Notes: generated by a model not told the origin, from the sequence alone. Shown: positions 45,986-55,948, counted from the stretch's first letter. The stretch: 64,000 nt of DNA from Pseudorhodoferax sp. Leaf267 (GCF_001422405.1 NZ_LMMV01000021.1:540904-604903), one strand, 5' to 3'. Numbers and translations are program-made.

Positions 45986-48388
45986 GTGTCCGACCTTCCA
46001 CCTCCCTCCACCCGCGTGGACGCCCCCGATCTTCAGGGCTTCATCCTCACGCGCGATTGGCGCGACACGGTGGACGGCACCGAGATCGTCTATTGGCTCG
46101 CGACCGACCAAGGCCCCAGGAAGCTGGTCCTGACGGGCTTGACTTCGGTCGCCTTCCTGCCGTCCCGCCACCGCCCGGCGGTCGAGGCCCCGTTGCGTGC
46201 CGCGCGTGGCCTGGAACTCCGCGAGCTGGCGCTGAAGACCTTTAGCCACGAACCTGTCGTCGGCGTCTACGCCCGCCAGTTCCGCGACCTCGGCCGACTG
46301 GCCCGTGCGCTCCAACCCCAGCAGAGTCCGCTCTACGAAGCCGACATCCGCCCGCACGACCGCTACCTGATGGAGCGCTTCATCACGGCCAGTGTCGTGG
46401 TCGAAGGTGGCGTGCGCCACGGTTCGACCATCGTCGATGGCCGGCTCAAGCCTGCGCCGGACTACCGCCCGCCGGTCCGGCTCGTGTCGCTGGACATCGA
46501 GACCAGCGCGACCGAGGACCTGTACTCCATCGCGCTGGACAGCGCGGACGACCGCGTGGTCTTCATGCTGGGCGCGGCGCCGGTCGCCGAGACGTGCCCG
46601 ATCGACTTCCGCCTGGTCTACTGCCCGAGTCGCCTGGCCATGGTCGACCAGCTCAACGCCTGGTTCGCGGACCACGACCCTGATGTCATCGTCGGCTGGA
46701 ACGTGGTCCAGTTCGACCTGCGCGTGCTGCAAAAGACGGCCGACGCTTGCGGCAAGCCCCTGTTGCTGGGCCGGGAGGGCCGGCCCATCGCGTGGCGCAC
46801 CCATCCCGGCAAGCAGGGCTACCTGTTCGCCCCCATGCCCGGCCGGGTGGTCATCGACGGCATCGACGCGCTGCGCGCCGCGATGTGGAGCTTCCCGTCC
46901 TTCAGCCTCGAAGCCGTCTCGCAAGAGTTGCTGGGCGAAGGCAAGGACATCGGCGACGCCTACGACAAGATGGCCGAGATCGAGCGCCGCTACCGCGAGG
47001 ATCAACCGGCCCTGGCGGTCTATAACATCCGCGAGTGCGCGCTGGTGCTACGCATCTTCGAGAAGGCCAAGCTGCTGCAGTTCGTGCTCGAGCGGGCACA
47101 GACCACGGGCCTGCAGGCCGACCACTTCGGCGGCTCCATCGCGGCCTTCAGCCACCACTACCTGCCGCGCATGCACCGGCTGGGCTACGTGGCGCCCAAC
47201 GTCGGCGACATCGCCGCCAAGGCCTACCCCGGGGGCTACGTGATGGACTCCCGGCCCGGCTTCTACGACTCCGTCGTGGTGCTGGACTACAAAAGCCTGT
47301 ACCCGTCCATCATCCGCACCTTCCTGGTCGATCCGGTGGGCCTGGTCGAGGGCATGGCCGCGGCCGACCCCACGGGTCTCGTAGAGGGGCCGCAGGGCAC
47401 CCTGTTCTCGCGCGACCGTCACGCGCTGCCCGACATCGTGACCACGTTGTGGCACGCGCGGGACGCGGCCAAGCAAGCCAAGAACGAGCCGCTGTCGCAG
47501 GCCCTGAAGCTGCTGATGAATTCCTTCTCCGGCGTGCTGGGCGCATCCGAATGCCGCTTCTTCAACCCCCAGCTGGTGTCGGCCGTCACGCTGCGCGGCC
47601 ACGCGATGATGAAGCTGACGCGTGACTTCGTGGAGCGGCGCGGCTACCAGGCCATCTACGGCGACACCGACTCCATCTTCGTCTGGCTGCGGCGCCCGCA
47701 CAGCAACGCGGAAGCGCATGCCGTCGCGGCCGATCTGGTCCGCGACATCAACGCCTGGTGGACCGAGCGGCTGCGCGTGGAGCACGACCTGGAGAACTTC
47801 CTGGAGATCGAATTCGACACCCACTACGCCAAGTTCTTCATGCCCACCATCCGCGGCTCGGACGTGGGCAGCAAGAAGCGCTATGCGGGCCTGAGCGTCG
47901 ATGCCGCCGGCCGCGAGGCGATGGTGTTCCGCGGCCTGGAGATGGCCCGCAGCGACTGGACCCCGCTGGCGCGCCAGTTCCAGGACGCCCTGCTGTCGCG
48001 CATCTTCCGCGGCGAACCGTACCGGGACTATGTGCGCGACTACGCGCAATCGACGTTGGCGGGGCGGATGGACGATTTGCTGGTGTACCGCAAGCGGCTG
48101 CGGCACCGGCTCGACGCCTACCACACCAACGTCCCACCGCAGGTCCGCGCGGCGCGGCTCGCCGATGAGCACAACGCCAGCTTGGGCCGCCCGCGGCTGT
48201 ACCAGCATGGCGGCTGGATCCGGTATGTGATGACCCGCAGTGGACCCGAACCGCTGGAAGCCCAGGCATCCCGCATCGACTACGAGCACTACCTGACCAA
48301 GCAGCTGCAGCCGATCGCGGACGCCATCCTGCAGCCCCTGGGCGACAGCTTCGCGGCGTTGACGACGTCCCAGAAGGCGCTGTTCTGA
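45986..48388 (+). CDS. polB: DNA polymerase II (family B)
   Basis: An 800-residue family B DNA polymerase with proofreading. Exo I motif is SLDIETS (Asp170, Glu172), motif A DYKSLYPSII near residue 433, motif B KLLMNSFSGVLG, and motif C YGDTDS near residue 557. It copies damaged DNA during SOS and, on an integrated element, could serve replication or repair of the element. The GTG at 45986 has no clear ribosome site; a later GTG at 46014 is an alternative. A LexA box lies upstream. Confidence 0.93.
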   Translation: MSDLPPPSTRVDAPDLQGFILTRDWRDTVDGTEIVYWLATDQGPRKLVLTGLTSVAFLPSRHRPAVEAPLRAARGLELRELALKTFSHEPVVGVYARQFRDLGRLARALQPQQSPLYEADIRPHDRYLMERFITASVVVEGGVRHGSTIVDGRLKPAPDYRPPVRLVSLDIETSATEDLYSIALDSADDRVVFMLGAAPVAETCPIDFRLVYCPSRLAMVDQLNAWFADHDPDVIVGWNVVQFDLRVLQKTADACGKPLLLGREGRPIAWRTHPGKQGYLFAPMPGRVVIDGIDALRAAMWSFPSFSLEAVSQELLGEGKDIGDAYDKMAEIERRYREDQPALAVYNIRECALVLRIFEKAKLLQFVLERAQTTGLQADHFGGSIAAFSHHYLPRMHRLGYVAPNVGDIAAKAYPGGYVMDSRPGFYDSVVVLDYKSLYPSIIRTFLVDPVGLVEGMAAADPTGLVEGPQGTLFSRDRHALPDIVTTLWHARDAAKQAKNEPLSQALKLLMNSFSGVLGASECRFFNPQLVSAVTLRGHAMMKLTRDFVERRGYQAIYGDTDSIFVWLRRPHSNAEAHAVAADLVRDINAWWTERLRVEHDLENFLEIEFDTHYAKFFMPTIRGSDVGSKKRYAGLSVDAAGREAMVFRGLEMARSDWTPLARQFQDALLSRIFRGEPYRDYVRDYAQSTLAGRMDDLLVYRKRLRHRLDAYHTNVPPQVRAARLADEHNASLGRPRLYQHGGWIRYVMTRSGPEPLEAQASRIDYEHYLTKQLQPIADAILQPLGDSFAALTTSQKALF

Positions 48389-48499
48389 AGTGACCTCGCA
48401 ATCGCACGGCAGCGTGGCGCCCCTGTGCGCACAGCCTGACGCAATCAGGCTCGCATCGCCCTATGCCTACCAAGGGTGATGATAGGAGCCGACCTCCAC

Positions 48500-48534
48500 T
48501 TGCGGTGCGGAATACTTTACCGTAGAGTAAAGTA
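48500..48534 (+). promoter_or_regulatory. ArsR promoter with palindromic operator abutting the start codon
   Basis: TTGCGG (48500-48505), exactly 17 bp and TAGAGT (48523-48528) form a sigma-70 promoter whose start site falls at the ATG at 48535. A perfect inverted repeat with TACTTTAC/GTAAAGTA arms and a 6-bp spacer (48513-48534) covers the -10 and ends at the ATG. No Shine-Dalgarno is present. Confidence 0.75.
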
Positions 48535-48894
48535 ATGCAAGCGGATCCGCTCGACACCACCTACCGCGCATTGGGAGACCCGTCGCGGCGGGCGATGCTG
48601 CAGCACCTGGCGCACTCGCGGTCGCTCACCGTGAGCGAACTGGCGGCGCCACTGCCGATCGCGCTGCCCACCGTGCTCAAGCACCTCGGCGTGTTGGAGC
48701 GCGCGCACCTGGTGTGCCGCAAGAAGACCGGTCGCACCGTCATGGTCACTTTGGCGCCAGCTGCCATGGCGGAAGCGATGGCTTGGCTGGAACGCACTGA
48801 GAAGTTCTGGACGAGCCGCCTGGACCGTCTCGCGGAAACGATCCCGACCGCAAGGTCGCCTGTGCTGTCCCCACCCACGAAGGAGTCTTCATGA
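48535..48894 (+). CDS. ArsR-family regulator
   Basis: A 119-residue winged-helix repressor: YRALGDPSRRAMLQHL, then SELAAPLPIALPTVLKHLGVLERAHLV. No metal-binding Cys pair of the ArsR/SmtB type is visible, so it is of the kind paired with AHSA1/SRPBCC proteins and probably senses something other than metals, or uses interaction with that partner. It overlaps the AHSA1 gene (ATGA). It seems to be leaderless and autoregulated. Confidence 0.88.
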   Translation: MQADPLDTTYRALGDPSRRAMLQHLAHSRSLTVSELAAPLPIALPTVLKHLGVLERAHLVCRKKTGRTVMVTLAPAAMAEAMAWLERTEKFWTSRLDRLAETIPTARSPVLSPPTKESS

Positions 48895-49322
48895 CCAGTC
48901 TGACCATCGTGCGGATCATCGAGGCGCCGCCGGATGCAGTGTTCGCCGCCTTCGTCGAGCCCGACAAGATCGCCCTATGGTGGGGGCCGGACGACGGGCC
49001 GGTGACGTTGGCCGAGGTGGATGCCCGTCTGGGCGGCCGCTTCCACGTGCGCTTCCGCATGCTGGACGGCACCGAGCACGGCTGTTCCGGAACCTTCGAG
49101 GTGTTCGACCCGCCGCATCGGCTGGCCATGAGTTGGTCATGGGAGAACGAGGCAGGACCGGCATCGCGTGTCGAGGCGACCTTCAAGGCAATCGACGCAG
49201 GTCGCACGGAGCTCACTTTCGTCCATGCACGACTGAAGGACGATGCCGCACGCGAGAGCCACGAGCAGGGATGGAACGGTGCGCTCGACAAGCTGCAACG
49301 CAAGGCGGAGCGGCTGCGGTGA
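48891..49322 (+). CDS. SRPBCC/AHSA1-domain protein
   Basis: A 143-residue START-like (SRPBCC) protein: IVRIIEAPPDAVFAAFVEPD, then ALWWGPDD and a long last helix after GWNGALDKL. Such proteins form a hydrophobic cavity for lipids or aromatic ligands. AAGGAG precedes it. ArsR-AHSA1 pairs are common in soil bacteria; the ligand is unknown. Confidence 0.88.
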   Translation: MTSLTIVRIIEAPPDAVFAAFVEPDKIALWWGPDDGPVTLAEVDARLGGRFHVRFRMLDGTEHGCSGTFEVFDPPHRLAMSWSWENEAGPASRVEATFKAIDAGRTELTFVHARLKDDAARESHEQGWNGALDKLQRKAERLR

Positions 49323-50011
49323 TCACGGTCACGGGCATGAAGTGGGCGCCACCATTTCCGGAGGGCATGGTGCGCGACATGCGGGTGCGCTGGATCCTGA
49401 ACGAGGTCGGCTGGCCTTACCGTGTCGTGCTGCTCGACGCGCCCGGCTTGAAGTCGGCCGCGCACCGTGCCAAGCAGCCGTTCGGCCAACTGCCCGTGCT
49501 GGAGGAGGATGGCCAGCCGCCCCTGTTCGAGAGCGGAGCCATCGTGATCTATGTGGCATCGCGCGCCGAGCGCTGCATCGCGGCTGACAGAACGCCCGAG
49601 CGCCTGCAGGCGCTGCAATGGTCGTTCGCGGCATTGAACACGGTCGAGCCATCGCTCTTTGCCGTGGCCGAGGTGGAGTGCCTGACAGACGATGACGTCG
49701 TCCGCCAACGCAGACGGCCCGTTGTCGTCGCGGCGGCGCACGAGCGCCTGGGTGATCTGGCACGCGCGCTCGGTGACCGACCTTGGTTTGTGGGCGACGA
49801 CTTCACCGTCGCCGACTTGCTCATGGCCTCGGTGCTGGAGCTGGCGGTCCGCTTGGACCTGCTGGACGCCTATCCGTCGCTCGCAGTCTGGCAGCGCACG
49901 ATGTTCGATCGGCCTGGCCATCGCCAGGCCGAAGCCGACCAGCGGACCGAAATGCAAGCGCATTCCTCTGCCGACATGCGCCTTGACGCCGTCCCCAAGG
50001 AGTCACCATGA
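49319..50011 (+). CDS. Glutathione S-transferase-like protein
   Basis: A 230-residue GST: thioredoxin-like N-domain with FGQLPVLEEDGQPPLFESGAI and an all-helical C-domain with the N-capping FTVADLLMASVLELA. It starts at GTG 49319 in a GTGA overlap with the AHSA1 gene. Likely conjugates or isomerises an electrophile that the cassette handles. Confidence 0.87.
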   Translation: MITVTGMKWAPPFPEGMVRDMRVRWILNEVGWPYRVVLLDAPGLKSAAHRAKQPFGQLPVLEEDGQPPLFESGAIVIYVASRAERCIAADRTPERLQALQWSFAALNTVEPSLFAVAEVECLTDDDVVRQRRRPVVVAAAHERLGDLARALGDRPWFVGDDFTVADLLMASVLELAVRLDLLDAYPSLAVWQRTMFDRPGHRQAEADQRTEMQAHSSADMRLDAVPKESP

Positions 50012-50751
50012 ACACCGCCACCGCCGCGCGCGAGAGCGCTGAATACCGCAGGGCCCGCGACCGCCTGCTCGACAGCGAGATCGCGCTGCGCAGACAGACC
50101 GAAGCCGTCGCCGAAGAGCGGCGTCGCCTGCCGCCCGGGCCGCCGGTGCCCGAAGACTACGTACTACAGCGGTCCGGGTCCGGCGAGACGGTCCGGCTAT
50201 CGACGCTGTTCGGCGAGAGCAACGCAATGCTGATCTACTGCTACATGTACCCACGCCATCGACAGGACACGCGCGATGTCGCCGCCGAGGGTGAGACGTC
50301 CGCATTGCCGCGTGATGAGCAGCCCTGCCCTTCGTGCACCACGCTGCTGGATCAACTTGATCCAGCTGCCAAGGCATTTGCTGCTGCTGGCGGGCGCTTC
50401 GTCGTCGCTGCCGACACAACCCCGGAGAACCTGGCGAAGACCGCCCGAGACCGCGGCTGGCGTCATCTCGAACTGGTGTCGTCGATGGGCACGCGCTTCA
50501 AGGCCGACCACGGCGCGATCGGCGAGGACGGACAGCAAAAGCCGATGATGCTGGCGTTCCAGCGCCATGCCGATGGCACGGTGCGCTTGGCCTGGAGCTC
50601 GGAGATGGTCGATGCACCGTCCGAGCCGGGCCAGGACCACCGCGCGACCGGCACCCTCGACACGTTCTGGAACCTGTTCGACCTGACCCCGGGGGGACGT
50701 CCAGATTTCCAGGAGCAGCTGCAGTACAGCTGCTGCCACGTGTCACCATGA
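50008..50751 (+). CDS. DUF899-family thioredoxin-like protein
   Basis: A 247-residue DUF899 protein: YRRARDRLLDSEIALRRQTEAV, then LIYCYMYPRHRQDT, CPSCTTLLDQL and a C-terminal TFWNLFDLTPGGRPDF. The family has a thioredoxin fold with unknown reaction. AAGGAG plus ATGA coupling with the GST gene. Confidence 0.88.
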   Translation: MNTATAARESAEYRRARDRLLDSEIALRRQTEAVAEERRRLPPGPPVPEDYVLQRSGSGETVRLSTLFGESNAMLIYCYMYPRHRQDTRDVAAEGETSALPRDEQPCPSCTTLLDQLDPAAKAFAAAGGRFVVAADTTPENLAKTARDRGWRHLELVSSMGTRFKADHGAIGEDGQQKPMMLAFQRHADGTVRLAWSSEMVDAPSEPGQDHRATGTLDTFWNLFDLTPGGRPDFQEQLQYSCCHVSP

Positions 50752-50922
50752 TGGCGACCGCGCTTCAGCCATTGCGCGTGCAGCACGCAGCCCCATTGTT
50801 CAGTGCCTTCTCGATCGAGAGAGGCACACGTGAACAGACCACGCAGCGACGGCGCCGCGATGGATTCCGCGGTCGCCCAATGAATATGTCGAAGACCCCT
50901 GTTCCACCCAAAGGAGACCAGC

Positions 50923-51276
50923 ATGGCAATCGAGAACGCGTGGGCGAGCGTCGCGGTCAAAGACCTCGACAAGTCGGCAGCTTGGTACGCAAAGCTGCTT
51001 GGGGCACGCGGCAATCGGCCGATGCCTGAAGTCGAGGAATGGACGTTCCCTCGCGGCGGCGGACTCCAGGTCTACCTGGGCGCAGAGCGCGCCGGCCACT
51101 GCTCCTTCACGCTCGCGGTCAGCGACATCGACGCACATGTCCGCACGTTGGAGGAGATGGGCGTGGATGTCGGCAACCGGACCAACAGCGAGCGCGTCCG
51201 AACGGTGATGGTCAAGGATCCCGACGGGAACAGCATCGCCCTTGCCGAGGCCTTCGATGCATCGCTGGCGCGATGA
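50923..51276 (+). CDS. VOC-family (glyoxalase/bleomycin-resistance-like) protein
   Basis: A 117-residue VOC protein: WASVAVKDLDKSAAWYAKLLGA, HCSFTLAVSDIDAHVRTL and VKDPDGNSIALAEA. AAGGAG precedes the ATG. It closes the ArsR cassette after a 171-bp gap. Function may be ring or epoxide chemistry on the cassette's substrate; unknown. Confidence 0.85.
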   Translation: MAIENAWASVAVKDLDKSAAWYAKLLGARGNRPMPEVEEWTFPRGGGLQVYLGAERAGHCSFTLAVSDIDAHVRTLEEMGVDVGNRTNSERVRTVMVKDPDGNSIALAEAFDASLAR

Positions 51277-51633
51277 ACGGCGTGGTGGCGGGTTCCAATG
51301 GCCGCCATGTACGGTTCGCGGTTGGTTAGCGCAACCGCCCGACCACCAGCGCAGCTTGTGATCGCTACTTCGCCAACGAACGTCGTTGGGAAGACCGCCA
51401 ACGCTTGGGCCTCGCTCCTGACATATCGGCGTAGTGCTGCCCGACAGGACGCTGGGTCAACTCTCCTCTTGCACGCCAACGCGGTGCGCTCAACCGAGCA
51501 CCCACACCGCTGACCTTTTCGGCTACCGATGGTCGTGCATGCAGGTGGTGGCTGACACGGTCTTGCGCCGTAGGCCTCGACCCGCCCAGAGCTCCCCGAT
51601 GCCCAATCGGCGCATTCGATGAGGAGTGCCGCC
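51277..51633. other. Intergenic, no feature seen
   Basis: No gene pattern on either strand. Short frames lack ribosome sites. GAGGAG near the right end serves the following gene. Confidence 0.5.
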
Positions 51634-52734
51634 ATGAAGATGTCGCAATGGTTGGATGTCTGCAAGAAGACCGTCAACGCATGGTCAGACGATTTCGCGC
51701 CCAGCATGGGCGCGGCGATTTCGTACTACACGATGTTCTCGCTGGCGCCCTTGCTGGTCTTGGTGATCGCCATCGCCGGGTTCGCGTTCGGCGCTGAGGC
51801 CGTTCGTGGCCAAATCTCCAGCCAGCTCTCCACTTTGATGGGACCGGACACGGCACAGGCCATCGAAGGCATGATCGAGAGCGCCAGCCTCAGCGACAAC
51901 GGCTGGTGGGCCAGCGCCTTGAGCGTGGTCGTTCTCCTCGTCGGCGCCACCAGCGTGTTCGCCGAACTGCAGAGCGCCCTCGATCGGATCTGGCATGTGC
52001 CCGAATCCCAGAAGCCCAGCGGGGTGTGGGGCATCCTGCGGGCCCGTCTGTTCTCCATGGGCTTGATCCTCGGGTTGGCCTTCCTGCTGATGGTGTCGCT
52101 GGCCGTCAGCGCCGGTCTTGCGGCATTCGGGAGCTACCTGGGCGGCTTGTTGCCCGGTCAGGAGGCCGTACTGCAAATCTTGAACACCGTGGTGTCTCTC
52201 GCCGTGATGACGCTGCTCTTTGCGATGATTTTCAAGCTCATGCCTACGGCCAAAGTCGCCTGGCGCGACGTCTGGGTTGGTGCGGTCGTGACTGCTGCGC
52301 TGTTCGAGGCCGGCAAGTTCGGCATCGGCATGTACCTGGGCAAAAGTGGCTTGTCCGAGTCCTTCGCAGGCGCTGGCGCCTTGGTGATCCTGCTGGCGTG
52401 GGTCTACTACGCCGCACAGATTTTCTTGCTGGGTGCAGAGTTCACCAAGGTTTACGCCCAGAGCCACGGGTCGGCGCAAAGCAAGCGCGCAGCGCAGCCG
52501 GCAGAGATCCCGACCAAGAGCACGGTCGGCACAGATCAGTCCTCCGGGCAAACCCCGACCGCGTCGACGCTGTTGCAGCCGTCGGATCTGCGCCAGCGCT
52601 TGGTGGCCGCAAGTGCCGAGGCGCTCCCAAGACTGGTCCTGTTGGGGGCCATCACCCTGCTGCGCGTGATGGCCGACACAAAGGTCAAGGAAGAAGAAAA
52701 ATTACTGCGCGCAGCGCGCAGACGCGCGGGATGA
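51634..52734 (+). CDS. YihY/BrkB-family membrane protein
   Basis: A 366-residue membrane protein with about six helices: AISYYTMFSLAPLLVLVIA, then GATSVFAELQSALDRIW and a late GAGALVILLAWVYYAAQIFLLGAEF, the family signature. The soluble tail has a coiled, charged end. Family members were mis-called ribonuclease BN and may be transporters or flippases. The start at 51634 has GAGGAG at 8-bp spacing. Confidence 0.9.
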   Translation: MKMSQWLDVCKKTVNAWSDDFAPSMGAAISYYTMFSLAPLLVLVIAIAGFAFGAEAVRGQISSQLSTLMGPDTAQAIEGMIESASLSDNGWWASALSVVVLLVGATSVFAELQSALDRIWHVPESQKPSGVWGILRARLFSMGLILGLAFLLMVSLAVSAGLAAFGSYLGGLLPGQEAVLQILNTVVSLAVMTLLFAMIFKLMPTAKVAWRDVWVGAVVTAALFEAGKFGIGMYLGKSGLSESFAGAGALVILLAWVYYAAQIFLLGAEFTKVYAQSHGSAQSKRAAQPAEIPTKSTVGTDQSSGQTPTASTLLQPSDLRQRLVAASAEALPRLVLLGAITLLRVMADTKVKEEEKLLRAARRRAG

Positions 52735-53327
52735 CGCGCTGAAGGCGCGATCGATCAAGAGTTCTCAGGCATTGAAAAGTGTTGACACTCGTCGATACAG
52801 GCCGGTCGGTCCGCCACACCTGCACTTGTCTGGCCTCGGATGGCAGTGTCGCAGTCCCGAACTGGAACGGACGCACACCATGTGTGTCCATATGCGGGCC
52901 ATAGGGAACGCCTGCTAGCAAAGCACCAACATCCTGCTTTCCGGCACCCTGCTCGCGTGCAGGCATGCCTCGGCAAGGCCCCCCACGTGCGTCATTGCAT
53001 GTCGTCCCCCGGCCTTGTGTCGCATGTCGTGGTGGTTCCCGCTGCTACCTTTCCGGGATCCGCTTCAGCTTGAACATTCCGCGTAGCGGCTGCCGCCGGG
53101 AGCCCGCATCACGCGGGTCATCGAACGAGCGACACGCTGCAGGTAGTTCTTCGCCTACGGACGTAGGCGTTGTCTGGCGTCGGTCGGTTTGTCAGTTTTG
53201 GTAACAGGCGCAGGAAGAAACGCATAACAGCATTGATTCATAGCAACATTTTTGTAACGGCATGGTCTGTGCTCAATGCTTTATCAAGTCGGTAGCGCTT
53301 GTCCGCTAGCACATCTCAAAACCTCGC
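52735..53327. other. 593-bp intergenic region before the PEP-CTERM gene
   Basis: No supported gene. The last 100 bp are markedly AT-richer than the rest (tracts such as ACATTTTTGTAAC) and are the likely promoter of the PEP-CTERM gene. I looked for a sigma-54 -24/-12 element and did not find a good match. Confidence 0.45.
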
Positions 53328-54128
53328 ATGCCATTCAAATTTTCCCGCGTCCTGATCGCTGCTTCCGTCGCATTGGCTCTTTCCAACGTTTCGGCTGCGC
53401 CCGTGACGCAGTGGGACTACATCGTCAACAGCGCTTTTGATCCCGCACAAACCTATTTCAACGGTGGTCGCGCAAGCAGCAACGGCCTCGCCGGCCCGAT
53501 GGAGATCTCGTGGGGCGTCGTTGGAGGCAGCGTCGACGTCAACCGCAGCGCGCTGAAGATCTCGAGCACGCCGAGCACGGGCACGCTGACCACGGACGGG
53601 GCGTCGCAGCTGGCGAATACCTACACGCACGTCAACAGCGGCGCCTTGGGCTCGAACAGCGTGTCCCTGCGCAGCACGCAAATCGATGCCACGTTGAGCC
53701 TGCGTCCGACCGGCTCGGGGGCAGCGTACGGTTCATACGCCACCAGCTACACCATCAACTTCGCGGAAACGCCAAACCAGCCAGGCACTTGCGCCGTGAC
53801 GACTTCGGTTCGCGGTTGTGATGACATCTTTGTGTTGGCAGGTGCGCTGAACGAGAGCTTTGAGTTCGAGGGCTTCCGGTACTTTGTGAGCTTCTTCGCC
53901 GCGCCCACGCTGACCGCACTGAGCCCCAATGTCTGCGCAGCTGCCAGCGCCACTGCAGGCTGTTTTGGGTTCACGACCGAGGAATTCAAGAACACAGCGG
54001 TGAACTTTAACTTGGTCATCACGAGTCAAGCGATCGAGGTTCCTGAGCCGGCATCCATCGCCTTGTTCGGCATGGCTTTCGCCGGGATGGCAGCACTGCG
54101 GAAGCGCAAGCACAGACGGCAGGCTTGA
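53328..54128 (+). CDS. THxN-family PEP-CTERM exported protein
   Basis: A 266-residue exported protein. Sec signal (VLIAASVALALSNVSAAP), the THVN motif in NTYTHVNSG that names the THxN family, and a C-terminal sorting signal: VPEPASIALFGMAFAGMAALRKRK, with PEP, a short hydrophobic helix and a basic tail. PEP-CTERM proteins are cut by exosortase and linked to exopolysaccharide export. No exosortase or EPS genes are in the window. Confidence 0.93.
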   Translation: MPFKFSRVLIAASVALALSNVSAAPVTQWDYIVNSAFDPAQTYFNGGRASSNGLAGPMEISWGVVGGSVDVNRSALKISSTPSTGTLTTDGASQLANTYTHVNSGALGSNSVSLRSTQIDATLSLRPTGSGAAYGSYATSYTINFAETPNQPGTCAVTTSVRGCDDIFVLAGALNESFEFEGFRYFVSFFAAPTLTALSPNVCAAASATAGCFGFTTEEFKNTAVNFNLVITSQAIEVPEPASIALFGMAFAGMAALRKRKHRRQA

Positions 54129-55428
54129 CGTGGTTCACAGTTTTGGAGGCATTCACCTGGTCATGTGTCGCCACCATGTGTGTGAATATTGCCGTTCTCA
54201 ACACGGCCCTCGTAGATAACCTCATGCCACCATGAAGCAAATCCGAATCGCCGCCACCGCCGATGGTCTGATCAACACGAGCCGCTACGCGTCCGAGTGG
54301 ATGGCAGGTTCGACGATGAACGTTTGGATGTTGAGGGCGAGACTTGCCGAAGCGCTGTTGATTTGTGGCGCCGACTCTTACCGCGTCGAGACACGTGACC
54401 AGCGAACAGCGCCCTCCGACAGCAACAAGGCTTCGTCGCATCCGGATGCGGTTGAGCCAGTCGCTGTTGACCGTGCGCGGGTGCGGTGCCTCTCCTCGGA
54501 GCTGCGCCGCGTGCGCGCTGGCACTCAGATGCCTGCTTTATAGAGGAGGGGCCACAGTCTCGGGGTTGCTAAGCGCCCGCGAGTAGATGCATGGAAAAGG
54601 GGCACAGGAAGCCGCATTCTTATTGAACATGCTGCCACGGCCTGGCGACCGATTGGCCGCACGCGCGGGCAAGAGAACTGCGGTCATCATGAGCCTGCTG
54701 CACGGCTCGGCTCAACGGGCTGGAACTCTATCGTATCCAAAGGAGGCGTTGGAACGACTGCCGACTGCCGACTTCGGCGATGAGGGATCTGCGGCCTTAC
54801 CGCTGGCAGCCCATGGTCTGAACGCTGACGCCTCCGGCGTACAGATAACTTGGCCGGACGAATACTAGTGGCCTTCGGGCGAACCCCTCGTGGTCATCGT
54901 AGCGTTGCGATAACCCCGCTCCGATGCGGCGCGCTCTGACGTTGCCTTCAGTGCACCGACGGGAGCGCAAAACTGTGACGCCAACATGGACGCATGCAAC
55001 ACCATCACCTTGGTTCCGCGGAGCCGGTACGAGCGACAGGGCCTAAGTCCGATGCTGCAAAGCGCATGGCCGCAGGCTTGAGCATGGCTTTGGACTTGAC
55101 GCCAAACGGCAAGGCCCTGCGACATGACCGCCTCGACGTCTGGGACATGACGCCCTACCCGTCAAGCGCGCGCAGTTGGCTATGAGCATCTAGGGCGGCT
55201 CAGGATGTGTGCCTCGACTCCGCTGAGCGACAAGGAGTCGACCGTCCTGACGTGGTCGAATTCCGATGGGCGAAGCCGTCAAAGCCGTTCAGCTCAGGAC
55301 CGACTGTCCACCTTTTGCAGCACCGATTGGAAATGACCTCGCAAGTGGCTTGTGCCATAGGGAAAGCAGGGTCCCGATGACAGCCGATCAGTGCCTTCGA
55401 AGAGGCCGGGCTGCAATCCAGAGACGCA
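54129..55428. other. 1.3-kb degraded region
   Basis: Only doubtful frames (54232-54543, 54587-54868, 54994-55185), none with a domain pattern. It looks like eroded DNA, in line with the remnants to its right. Confidence 0.45.
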
Positions 55429-55674
55429 TCAATCGGCATGTTCGCGTAGAGCGACGGCGCGAAGCGCTGAAACCTGATCTTCCAGTCCTGGCACGAGCTC
55501 CAACGAGTCCAGCGCAAGAAGGAGAACAGGGACCCGCATGCGCTGCGCGTCGTGCATTTCCAGCAGGTGATCCAAGAGGTTGCGCGCCAGCACCCGCAGC
55601 TCGTCAGTCACGTCTGCGTCAGAGACGATGGCGCGGCAGCGCAAAAGCGCATCTCGGGTTGCAGTCGAATGCAT
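55429..55674 (-). CDS. Small hypothetical protein
   Basis: An 81-residue helical protein (CRAIVSDADVTDELRVLARN, then LLDHLLEMHDAQRM and VPVLLLALDSLEL). No family recognised. A TATAGT hexamer lies seven bases before the ATG and no Shine-Dalgarno is present, another possible leaderless gene. Confidence 0.45.
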   Translation of the reverse strand: MHSTATRDALLRCRAIVSDADVTDELRVLARNLLDHLLEMHDAQRMRVPVLLLALDSLELVPGLEDQVSALRAVALREHAD

Positions 55675-55749
55675 CGAACAAACTATAAGCGAGCTGTCTT
55701 TCGGCCATGATCGCGAGGCTCGGGCATAGGCGTTCTCAAATGCCCTCGC

Positions 55750-55905
55750 TTGCCCCGTCGCAGCAACTTGTCGCTGTCCTGTGGAACTGCGCTACGGCTC
55801 CCACGCGGGAGCAATGTTTAAAACTTGGTGCCCACAGGGTGTTCGACAAGTCCACGGAGCTCGACGATCTTCTTGCCTTCTGCAAGGCCTGCCTCGTGCA
55901 AAGTG
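55750..55905 (+). pseudogene. Response-regulator receiver remnant
   Basis: The translation VAVLWNCATAPTREQCLKLG followed by AHRVFDKSTELDDLLAFC matches the last third of a receiver domain, including the conserved Lys. The phosphorylated Asp and everything before are missing, so this is a fragment. Confidence 0.6.
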
Positions 55906-55948
55906 AAAGTGGTCCCAGGCAACGCCCCGCAGGACCCAACGGCACGAT

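Noticed and set aside
31772..48388. Prophage
   Set aside because: No capsid, tail, terminase or lysis genes; the content is partitioning, PRTRC and repair genes.
54232..54868. Two small plus-strand genes
   Set aside because: Atypical composition, no ribosome sites and no domain pattern; likely eroded DNA.
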